Below, piece after piece: positions 22,741 to 31,937 of a DNA stretch of 64,000 bases (its first letter is position 1; each line of letters begins with the position of its first letter). Location: positions 22,848 to 86,847 of the forward strand of contig BDDD01005119.1 in the NCBI GenBank assembly GCA_001972305.1, read 5' to 3'. The translations under genes were made by a program, and so were the position numbers. The stretch comes from Cephalotus follicularis (Eukaryota; Streptophyta; Magnoliopsida; Oxalidales; Cephalotaceae). Below the pieces are notes generated by a model. The model did not search any database. It worked only from the letters and a program-made list of their open reading frames with translations, and was not told the origin of the DNA.

Positions 22741-23251
22741 ATCTCCCCCTTTTTGATGATTGACAAAACAAGCCTATTATTGCATGATTTTGACATGATT
22801 AATCATTTAACACTACTGGAATTAACTCAACCATAAATTATCAAGTCTAAAAACCTTTGTTAAAGTGATTTAGCAACATTCTCCCCCTTTATATATGCAT
22901 AGTCTTAAAAAAATACCAATATCTACCAATGCAATACCAAATTACAATTACAATCTACCAATGTCCTTTACTAATGCAATATACCTATAATCTCCCAATT
23001 TTTGTCAAAAAAAAAAAAAAAGGTTCGAAGACACTCCCCTTTAGCCATAAACTCCCCCTTAACATTTTTTCATTAAAAGCACATTTTCATATCAAGCTCC
23101 CCCTTAGCATAGGCTATAAGTTTCTTTTTAAGCATAGAGCATTTTCCCCCTTTTTTTTAAAGAAAATGTCAAAGAATTGACACCAAATAAACCTTTTTGT
23201 AAAGGGATACCAACTTAAAACAAGAATAAGGGAATTCCAATTGAAATAAAA
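22741..23251 (-). other. Cluster of polypurine tracts before the Sirevirus 3' LTR
   Basis: At least six pyrimidine runs of the type CTCCCCCTT (purine on the element's strand) lie at about 22742, 22881, 23033, 23051, 23096 and 23144. The first touches the LTR and is the functional tract. The rest are the multiplied copies typical of Sireviruses. Otherwise non-coding. Confidence 0.75.
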
Positions 23252-23538
23252 TGTAATACCCAGAATTTTATTATATAAAAGACGGACTTTTAGACTGAAC
23301 CGAATGTTGGGCCGTATTTGTAATACCCGAAAATTTTATAAATAATTGATGAGTGAAATTTGGGCCAAATTGATAAATGGATAATGGAAGCTTTGGGCCA
23401 AAAAAAATGTATTAATATAGTCTTTGGGGCTATTATTATTAAAGGAAAAGGAGAAGAGAATTGGGCCTATCCCTCAGCCCAGTATATGAGGGATTTTGCT
23501 GGAATGGTCTCCAAAATTCTGGAACCTTCTCCACAAGT

Positions 23539-23546
23539 TATAAATA
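23539..23546 (+). promoter_or_regulatory. TATA box of the solo LTR
   Basis: TATAAATA in the context GTTATAAATAGGAGAAGAGAG, about 290 bp from the LTR start. It is a typical plant LTR core promoter and fixes the orientation as plus. Confidence 0.55.
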
Positions 23547-23889
23547 GGAGAAGAGAGTGTTTAGAGGGCTGCTGACAAATTCTGGAGAAGAGACGAGAGA
23601 GCTGCAAGGAATGAGCAAAAGAGGCATGCGGATTGAAGGCTATGAGAGGAAGCTCTCGGATTCCAGGTAGGATCTACTCCTACTCAATGCTCTACTTTAT
23701 GTGTATTAGTTACAATTGCTATAGTGTGATTGCTCTTGTCAATGATAGATAAATGTATAAAGGTAGAGGACTGAGATGGATTTAATGACCCTCCATAATT
23801 GATGGGTATTACACTGTTTAATGAAATGAGTATATAATGTGACTAAGTGCGCTATCATCAGAAATCAAGTATGAGCGCATCTTGGGAGT

Positions 23890-25290
23890 GAGTCCTTACA
23901 TCCCATGCGCTAAGCATGCTTGATAGCACCATACATGACGAGCATGCTGAGGAACGAACCCGAGCATGCGACCTGGTGGCCTTTGCACGAGTAGTGCATC
24001 CTCTCTATAACGTGAGCATGCATCTCAAGCATGCACCCATGAGCTGAGGTAGCCATGCGTCCGAGGAACAAATATCCAAGGACCCAAACATACCAGGGCG
24101 CCGAGCTATCCACCGATCACTGCCAGGTGTCCAAGGTGCCATTGCCATCCATGGCTCCCCACTGTCATGGCGCTGAGGATGCCATCGTACCATGCATCCC
24201 AAATTATACGCCGAGGACACACCTGTGTGAAGAGCCCTCCTGTGCCATTAATGCCGTACATGTCGAGCTCGCCACTGACTGCATGCGTCCTCAGCATTGC
24301 AAGTCGACCTCCAGAGCTCTCCATTCATGTATGGCTCTTCTCTGCCACTCATCCAACAGTAGTGCATGCTAAGTCATCCTCTGTTATGCATCAGAACACG
24401 TCATCCCCTACAAGGCGCCGAGATGGACATGGAGTAGAGGAGCCTATGAGCCGAGATACCCATTGTGCTAAGGTGCCGAGGAAGCGTCCTACCAAATAAG
24501 CATGCGTCCAAGGTGCCATGAGCACTGTTTAGCATGCTTCCCATGCACGAAATGGCGGTGGACTCCTCACTGTATACTTCCATGCATCCTGTGCATGCTA
24601 AATTAACAGAGGTGTCGAGCTTGTGACGAATTGAACAAATCTCTACATGCATACGTACTATGCCTGTAATGACACCAAGAGCACCCCTGGAATGGTATTG
24701 AGCTCCCGTGCATGCGTTCTCTGCGTGCGACGTAGGCGCCCAACCACTGTCCTCTGCCATGCATGCATCACGGTGCTCCTCTGCCAAGGCGCATGGCCCT
24801 CCTCTGTCATGGCGCCGAGCGCTGAGCACAACATCTGAACTCTCCTCTGACAATGCCTATACATGTAACGTAAGCGCCAACAAGCTCTCCTCTGCCATGC
24901 ATGCGCCTGGGGAGCGTCGAGGTGCCAGGGACCAAGTGTAGGGGACACCATCGTCCTCTTCCATGCGTACCTGCCGAGCCTCCACTGCCTTACATGCGTC
25001 CGAGCATGGGTGCAACCAACCATGCATGCGCCGAGCATGCCGAGATGGTGCCCAACCATGCCTGTGTCCTCGCTATGCATGCGAGCTCTTCCCTACCATG
25101 TGTAGGTTGTGCGTCAAGCACTGCTCCTGCCTGTGTCCCAGAGGAGAAGGTGCTCAAGTGTAAATATATATGTATATATATGCGTCCGAGATGGCACATG
25201 TGCACACCATGCTCATTCCTACACGTGTTCTAGCACTACACATCTTGCCCAGAGCGCTACAGTACGCGCCATGCTTGTTATGCGCTGTAG
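23890..25290 (+). repeat. GC-rich block with many CATGC/GCATGC motifs
   Basis: More than 25 CATGC occurrences in about 1.4 kb, many as GCATGC or CATGCATGC. They are mixed with degenerate units containing CTCCTCTGCCATG and GCGCCGAG. The block looks like an old, diverged tandem array inside the LTR. No ORF here has protein-like composition. Confidence 0.7.
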
Positions 25291-25587
25291 CCATGCGTTT
25301 TGGTATACACATATATATATATTTAATTGTACTCAGCACGAGTCTTTAAGAAGCCCATATCATGAGTGATTGAACTGATGGTTAACGTGTCAGTGAGTGG
25401 ACAAATGGCTGAGAACTGTAATTGTGGGAGTGATGATAATTGAAGTGTAGCTTACTGTAACATTATGAGTGCAGTGAAATTAGAGAAAATATAGAGTAAT
25501 AAATAAAGGCAAACCGCACAATGCACTGTTATATTGTAACGTTAATGTAATATAATGTAGTGTAGTGTCAATGTATTGTACTATACC

Positions 25588-25738
25588 GGATCACCAACCG
25601 AGATGAGCCCTATGGGGATCACCGACCGAGATGAACCGGTAAGGCTATCTTTGAGATGAGCCTGGAGGATCACCGACCGAGATGAGCCGACGGATCACCA
25701 ATTGAGATGAGCCGACGGATCACCGACCGAGATGAGCC
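25588..25738 (+). repeat. Tandem 22-bp repeat, five units
   Basis: Five copies of GGATCACCGACCGAGATGAG (plus CC) start near 25588, 25616, 25668, 25692 and 25717. The last three are 24-25 bp apart. Confidence 0.85.
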
Positions 25739-26490
25739 ACACTGACTGTCACTGTTAATGTTATTGTATAGTGTACTGAATGACTGTTATTGATACTTTA
25801 TAATGTTATGTTCCTCTCCTATGCCTTTAACGCCTAGAGCGCGTATAATGCTCTTCCTAAAGCCGAGGAACCCGAGGAACTGGTCTACCTACAGTTTAAT
25901 AATATTCCTGTTCTGGCTCCTCTGCCTTAACGTCTGGAGCGCGTTATCGCTCCTCCTTCAGTAGGGGATGCCGAGGGGAGGTTTATAGTGACTGTTAATG
26001 ATTGTTATGGAATGATACTATTAGTGACTGTTCGTTGATTGGACTGTACTGTTAAATATCGCATCTCTCATTTGCATCACATATGCTTGCTGCATCTGTA
26101 TCTCCATGCATGAGTGGGTGGTAGTTCCTACACGACCAGTGGTCGCTGACCCATTGCATTTTAATGTAATGGGTCAAGTACAGGTGGAGCTTCGCAGCTA
26201 GCCGAGGATTGAAGCCCCGGGTGAGTCTCCTCCACTGCAGATCGACGACCAGCTTATTTATATTTTTGAATATTGTGCTTCTTGACCTGCCGGACTGTGG
26301 CAGAGTTTTTATGAACTGTATTGTATAACATTGGGTAATATCCACACAAGTGATTATTTATTGGATTTATTTCGCATGCATTATTATATTGTTGAAAGTT
26401 TTTAATTTCCGCTGAATATTACTAAATGAATGATACTGTTAGTAGCGCGTCAAACCTTGGGGGTTGACCCTTGGGGTTTGGGGCGTTACA

Positions 26491-27205
26491 GAGAAAATGT
26501 TTTCTTCAAAGCATCAATTTCAATTTTTAGCTTTTTATTTTCTTCCATAAAATCATTTGACAATTTTGAAGAAACATTTAAAATATCAATCTCATTCATA
26601 TAAAAGCTATTTTTATCTTTTAGAGATTCAATTTCCTTCAAATATTTGCTATTCTCATTCTTTGAAGTTTCCAATTCTTTAGACATAGAGATAGCATTTT
26701 TCTTTAATGTCTTAGTTTTCAAACAAACATTTTCATATTCAATATATAATTTCTCATAGGCATTTTGTAATTCATCGAATGTAAAATTTACCTCATTTTC
26801 ACTTTCATCTTCACTTGTGTCATTTTCCAAAGCCATGAGACATGAAGTTACTCCTTCAATGTTCTTTTCTTCATGAAAATCTTCCAACTTATCCCATATC
26901 TCATTTGCCGATTCATAAGAAGAAATACGATCAAATTCGTTAGAACTTAAAGCACAAAAAATAATATGTTTGGCCTTTGCATTTAGTTTTAACATTTCTT
27001 TTTCCTTTTCATTGTATTTAATTCTTGGTTTAGAGATATATTCTTTAGGCAAATCTAGACCAAAAACAATCATATCCCAAAGATCATAATAAAGGGATTG
27101 GATAAAAGTGGACATTTTAATTTTCCATTGACTATAATCATATCCATCAAAAAATGAAGGCATGCTAATAGACTTATTATCACTAAGACATGAAATGGTT
27201 GCCAT
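26491..27205 (-). pseudogene. Sirevirus gag remnant
   Basis: The ORF from ATG 27205 runs leftward about 238 codons to the junction with the solo LTR. The start (MPSFFDGYDYSQWKIKM) is the conserved gag entry of Sirevirus-like copia. AKHIIFCALSSNEFDRIS and ANEIWDKLE follow. Then comes a jump directly to an acidic region and a long Lys/Glu/Asn-rich coiled coil. Much of the gag core is missing between WDKLE and the acidic part (about 26830-26880), and the C-terminus, knuckle and all of pol are absent. Confidence 0.75.
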
Positions 27206-27244
27206 GGATCAATTTATCTCAATTAAGATTACCGATAAAAACCC

Positions 27245-27256
27245 GCTCTGATACCA
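27245..27256 (-). other. Primer-binding site (initiator tRNA-Met) of the Sirevirus
   Basis: On the minus strand it reads TGGTATCAGAGC, two bases from the right LTR. Confidence 0.85.
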
Positions 27257-27258
27257 AT

Positions 27259-27762
27259 TGAAAAGAATGTATGGAAACAATTAAACTAACACAATTTGTT
27301 CGCGGAATTAACAAATTTAAGCTATGAAACTAAACAATCCACACAAGAACAAATAAATAAGGACAAGTAAAGAGATAAGGGATAGAGAGTGTGCAAACAA
27401 ATTTATAGTGGTTCGACAAATTCGTGCCTACATCCACTTTCTCAAGAATCCCTTGAGTTTCCACTAGAATCCACTAGCCACCTTTGATTTTCAGCTTACG
27501 GGTGCAAATCAAACAAATCACCTTACACTTGATTTTGGGTTCCGTGTGCAAATCAATAAACACCTTACAAGGGTTCACTCCCCTCAAATACAAAGAATGA
27601 TAAAAGTGATTTGTGTTGTGTTTTCAATAACCTCTCAAAGGTTGGATATGAAAGTTATAGCTAGTTACAAGCTTTGAATATGATTTGAAAGATGTAGAAT
27701 TGCTCTTGAGTTGCTTGGAAGAAATGTGTATTGTCTTAATATCCACACCTTGCAATGATACC
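27259..27762 (-). repeat. 5' LTR of the Sirevirus (right), truncated
   Basis: It matches 21659-22160 and then stops abruptly after GCAATGATACC, just before the palindrome-bearing half of the LTR. The flank is a different sequence. Confidence 0.8.
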
Positions 27763-28480
27763 TTCAATATCACTTCATCAGAGAAAAGGTGGAAAAGAAG
27801 GTGATATAACAGCTCAGATTTCTTGACTAAAGCAGTTTGTAAGGAAAAGTTTGAGTGGTGTGTCGTCGAGATTGGTTTGAAGAATGGTCATACTGGGAAA
27901 GTTCTCATTTGTGCGAAGTATCCACCAAGTGGGAGATTGTAGGAGTTGGTATCTACTTTGATATATAAGCAGTACGACCATAACCCTAACGCTCGGGGGT
28001 TTGGGGGTTCCGCTCCCCGGTGAGCGGACGGGGTCCCGCTGCCCGGTCAGCAGGCGGGGGCTCAGAAGCAGCGCCCCCGAAAGGTCACCAGGTTTCCTTA
28101 ATTGGATGCAAGCCTGGTTTTATATATTTCCTATTAGTGGTTTGGGCCTGACCCATGAATAACTACTTGAATACTAGGGTTTTTCTAGTGTTGCCTATAT
28201 AAACAATCTCTTATGAGGGTTTCTCATTGGAACAGAGAGTGGTGTGAGGAGACTGTTGAATCTATAGTAAAATCTCCTTGTGTAGAACGTAGTCCTAATT
28301 AGGGTGAACCTGGGTAACTCTGTGTCTTTTACTTTATTGTTATTTTTCTGTGTGAATCATTGCTTGACAGATATCAAAATCGTACAGAGTGTAATTGTCT
28401 GGCGTGATTCTCGGAGATGATTTGTGTTCCTCTAAGGAAATACTGAGGATCTTGGACCATTTTCCTGATTCTCCACCTGA
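27763..28480 (+). repeat. Probable 3' end of a copia element: coding tail, polypurine tract and LTR
   Basis: 27763-27930 reads in one frame like a decayed copia RNase H tail (an FLTKAV motif). It is followed by a polypurine tract CCAAGTGGGAGAT (27926-27938) and then an LTR-like TGTAGGAGTTGG. The LTR holds a GC-rich hairpin region near 27985-28075 and a TATA-like CTATATAAAC near 28194. The right edge is not clear. Confidence 0.35.
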
Positions 28481-28646
28481 TTTGGCACCATGCCGTTATT
28501 GGACGTTATCCTTCCAAATTTAGAGCGCTTGACCACGTGTCTGTAGTTCTGGATAACACTTGACTTATTTCCCCGAGGACACGTGGCAGTACAGTTTAAG
28601 AAAGTTTTTTTTCCTGTATCAGATGGTATTGCTTATACTTTCTATA

Positions 28647-29170
28647 AGTTCATGTTTATGGTGCCTAGTGATGTTTATGATGAGAAATATATATTTAGAT
28701 ACTATATTGACCATGTTTATGGATTCAGTATTCAAGACTTGTAGCAAAACCGACCAGTCCAAGACCCAAAAAGCCTTCTCAATGGGAACTTCTACTACTT
28801 CCTGTGGGAGAAAATTGAGATCAACGTCACATCGAGGCTTTGAGAACCCTCACATCTTGTATTGGATGACCTCAACTAAGTTCGAGAAGCTGTTTACCAC
28901 CCACTCATCCCAAAAATCAAAATGAAGGCCCTTGGATTGAAGGAAAATTTGTAGAATAAGTAGAATTAGTTTGATTCTTCTAATATGTCTTGTTGTCTAT
29001 CTCGTAAAGCTATAATCATATCAAAACTGTGTTTACTAGGGTTCAAAAAAATTAATCAAATTCAGAACTAAACCAAAGTAATTAAAATTGATGTATTTGT
29101 GTATCTTTGATCGACACTGTGAAGCACAATACTTCATACCTCTAGCCTATGATCGCCATCGATGATCCTC
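28647..29170 (+). repeat. Dispersed repeat, copy B
   Basis: Same family and orientation as 20150-20690, about 85% alike by eye. It extends further right, to GATCGCCATCGATGATCCTC. Confidence 0.75.
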
Positions 29171-30288
29171 ATGCTAAATATATATTCTCTCATCATCGTC
29201 CATATCTCTATCAAGTATAATATTTTGGATCAATAAATCTTTCCAATCAAAAAAATTTAAATAAACCAAGATCAATAATTCCTCATGCAAATATATAGTA
29301 CTTCAAAAAATTCCTAATTAAATACTTTAACCAAACCTCTATATCAAACCCATACTAAGAAAATACGTGAGTAAATTGAAAATTTTCTTCTCTCAAACAT
29401 AATAAAGAGATTTTAAGAATAGCAAAAAACATTAACCCTATAACCTAAAATTTTTACAAGAATATGAAAAATTAACAAAATAACAAAACGACTGTGGCGC
29501 TCCGAGCCTGAAGAGTGAGTCTAATGATTGGGTACTAGTTAAGTCTGTCAATTACAGAATATCAAAAACTTTAAAGAAAGTTATACATAAAGTCCATTCA
29601 ACATACGTAAATACAATTTTCACGCATACTGGTATACAACTCAATTGTAATACGTCTCTGTAGCCTTAATATAAAATGCAGTAAACCAAAGTCAACTTTT
29701 AATCCAATCAGCTACTTGCTACTCCATGCTTTTCGCATTTACTCAATATCAATGAACCATCCCGATGATGGGTTAATGGTGTTAAAAGCCAAAATTTAAT
29801 TGCTCTATTTTTAATTTTTATATGGAACAAAAAGTAGAAAACAGATGGCCAGATGGGGTTAATGTTTCTTTTTCCAATTTCACAAACTGAAGTCTTAGTG
29901 CTCTATCTATATATATTTTTAAATATCTCTTTTTTTTGCCCAATTGGCCAATTTGACTTCTGGTTTTGGGGATACACTGTAATGGTCCATATGCTGCAAT
30001 GCTAGTTGATTAGCTACAGACAAAACAATCCTCTATTATTACCAATTGCTAACTGCACATATTTACCGATGTCCATATGCAATGACTATTAACCAATGCT
30101 AATTGCTAATTGCTAAACTGCAAGCTGGCGCCAATATGATGTCTATATGCAATGACTAATGCTAATTGCTAAATGCTAACTGCACAGTCCTCTCTATTCC
30201 ATTAATTGTGTATGCATAAAAATATGTTTTTAAAATTTCTTTGTGGTATGGTAGTTGTGTGCTGAGGGTATAAATAAGTCATTGTACA
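29171..30288. other. Intergenic; short degenerate repeats
   Basis: AT-rich with no gene seen. Between about 30040 and 30190 the motif AATGCTAATTGCTAA and the phrase CATATGCAATGACTA recur. The last five bases (GTACA, 30284-30288) are the left target duplication of the second Tat element. Confidence 0.5.
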
Positions 30289-31329
30289 TGTTGATGCCAA
30301 AATCCTTTCCTCAACAGTACCCCACATGTAAGAGCTTGATTTGTTTAAGAAAACGCTGGTTTTATGCTTCGAGGAAAAGGTAGAAGGTGACTGAGAATGT
30401 TTTCCCTACACAGAAGAACAAATACGTTGAAGGTCCAGGAGGTTGTTCTCCCAGGGACACTCCGATGCTCAAGTTAAACCTTTGCCCAGTGAAATCAAGG
30501 TTCTTTTGGAATTAAAAATGACTGACCTTTGTTCTGACTGTTGAACTAGTATTTATAGTGCTGGAGTGTAACTGTTTGAGCGTGAAATGAGGAGGTGATA
30601 GCTGTCCCCTAAGGAAATGCCGATGATCTCGGTCATTTCCCTTGATCTCCGCCAAATATGTCGCCACTTTCCTTGTTGGAAGTTCATTATACCACTACTT
30701 CCTTATTTAGATGAAGGCGAATCCCAGGAAATCAGGCAGATTTCATGCCCTTATCCCATAAATGAAGTGGGGGTCCTCTGCCACAGGGCTGCCGAGGAAG
30801 TGAACCATGGTAGTGTTACCGAGGTGATGGGCCTCTTGCTTCCCCTTTCGGTCCTGGGTCTTCATCTTCTGGTGCTTCCTCAGTGGCGTACGCTTAGGAT
30901 GCTGGGTCCTCTACCATTCATCCGAGGATGAGGTCTCTTTGGATACCGTCGAGGAGAAGGTCCTCAGTATCTATGCAGCGAGGGTACGTCCTCTGCTATG
31001 TGTCCGATAGACACCTCGGGTAGAGGAGGTCCTCGGCACTGGTGCCTTGAAGGAGGTCCTCTGATCTGTACCCTAAGTAAGTTCCTCGGGCTGAGGAGGT
31101 CCTCGGCACGGTCGTCCTGTGGTGCGCTCTTGGTCAAGCTAGCTCTCCTCGGCCCTGGTGTTTGGCGAGGGTCTGCTGACTTGCTACTGTGAGTCACCGT
31201 GATAAGCTTCCTCTGACCCATGTTCGTGTGAACCATTTTCTTCTAGCACAAAAAGAAACCTCTGGACATGTGGCTTTATCCAAGGAGGACATGTGTCCTT
31301 CTTAATATAAACATATTTTTCCCATATCA
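30289..31329 (-). repeat. 3' LTR of Tat copy 2 (left)
   Basis: 1041 bp, TGTTGATGCC to CCCATATCA. The minus-strand TATA reads as TATTTATA at 30550-30557. Copies of the CCTCGGCAC motif lie near 31030-31110. Confidence 0.95.
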
Positions 31330-31350
31330 TATGCCCCCCTGGTCCTTCTT
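31330..31350 (-). other. Polypurine tract of Tat copy 2
   Basis: On the minus strand it reads AAGAAGGACCAGGGGGGCAT before the LTR, the counterpart of 10941-10960. Confidence 0.8.
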
Positions 31351-31937
31351 CTCTGACCTTGGTCAAAGGAGGAGGATCAGAGTTGAGAGCCATGGCTCAG
31401 GCCAGACTCCTCTGCAGAGCTTCCTGATAGCTTTCGCATTCGCGAGTAAGCCAAGATCGAAGGTATTCCTCTGCACAAAGCTGAATATGCCTTAGTAGAG
31501 GACCGGAGTCTGCCTCATTGTCTATATCTATCCCAGCTAACGGGCGTCGCGTCGCGAGCCCAAATCATTGCATTTAAGTAGCGTATTGAACACGATCTGC
31601 ACGTGGCGTTAGCCGAGCATTTCCCGCCTCAGTCGCTTCGTTTCTCGCGTATGATTTGACAGTTCGCTTCTTAACCGTTAGATCTTACGTGAGGTGGAGG
31701 GCTAGGATCCGAGGTGGGGGTCTATAAAAGGTTATATTCTTCTCCAAGAAAACCTTTCGCTCCTTCAATCTCCAATACTCATATCATCGTCGTTGAGAGC
31801 TTTCTAAGTTTGCTGTGCCTTCAGAACCCTATTCCATCACTCCATATCAAAATCTTTGGTAAGTTTTTGTCATCTCCTTGCTTTTCTAGGTCGTTCTTAG
31901 ATTTCTTTAGCAGTTCCTTCTTCTTCGTCTCAAGCTT
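31351..31937 (+). promoter_or_regulatory. Promoter region and 5' leader of the antisense gene (Tat copy 2)
   Basis: Alignable with 10338-10720 of copy 1. It holds TTTCCCGC (31620-31627), a mutated second copy (31640-31648), CTTAACCGTTAGATCTTA and a TATA box at 31722-31730. About 207 bp of leader separates the TATA box from the ATG at 31938. Confidence 0.55.
31722..31730 (+). promoter_or_regulatory. TATA box of the antisense gene (Tat copy 2)
   Basis: CTATAAAAG, starting 216 bp before the ATG at 31938. This is the same box and spacing as in copy 1. Confidence 0.6.

Larger units (their letters stand above)
23252..26490 (+). repeat. Solo LTR, about 3.2 kb, Tekay/del-like gypsy
   Basis: It begins TGTAATACCC and ends GGGCGTTACA; these ends are imperfect inverted repeats of each other, as in long chromoviral LTRs of plants. 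A TATA box is at 23539-23546. A second start-like TGTAATACCC at 23319 suggests a duplicated terminus of about 67 bp. It holds a GC-rich block full of CATGC motifs (23890-25290) and a 22-bp tandem repeat (25588-25738). No second LTR or coding region is present. No target duplication is seen, so its origin by LTR-LTR recombination is inferred. Confidence 0.65.
21659..27762 (-). mobile_element. Degenerate Sirevirus-type copia element, minus strand
   Basis: Left LTR 21659-22740 and truncated right LTR 27259-27762 are about 95% alike over the shared 500 bp. Next to the right LTR is an initiator-Met primer site, then gag reading leftward. Next to the left LTR is a cluster of polypurine tracts. Multiplied polypurine tracts and a multiplied palindromic motif in the LTR are reported hallmarks of Sireviruses, and both are present. 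Protease, integrase, RT and RNase H are gone. A 3.2-kb solo LTR occupies the gap (23252-26490) with no target duplication, so deletion or recombination removed pol. Confidence 0.75.

Noticed and set aside
24055-25369. Many ORFs of 60-150 codons on both strands in the solo LTR
   Set aside because: GC-rich repeat sequence lacks stops in all frames; the products are Cys/His/Met-rich because of CATGC words and show no domain.
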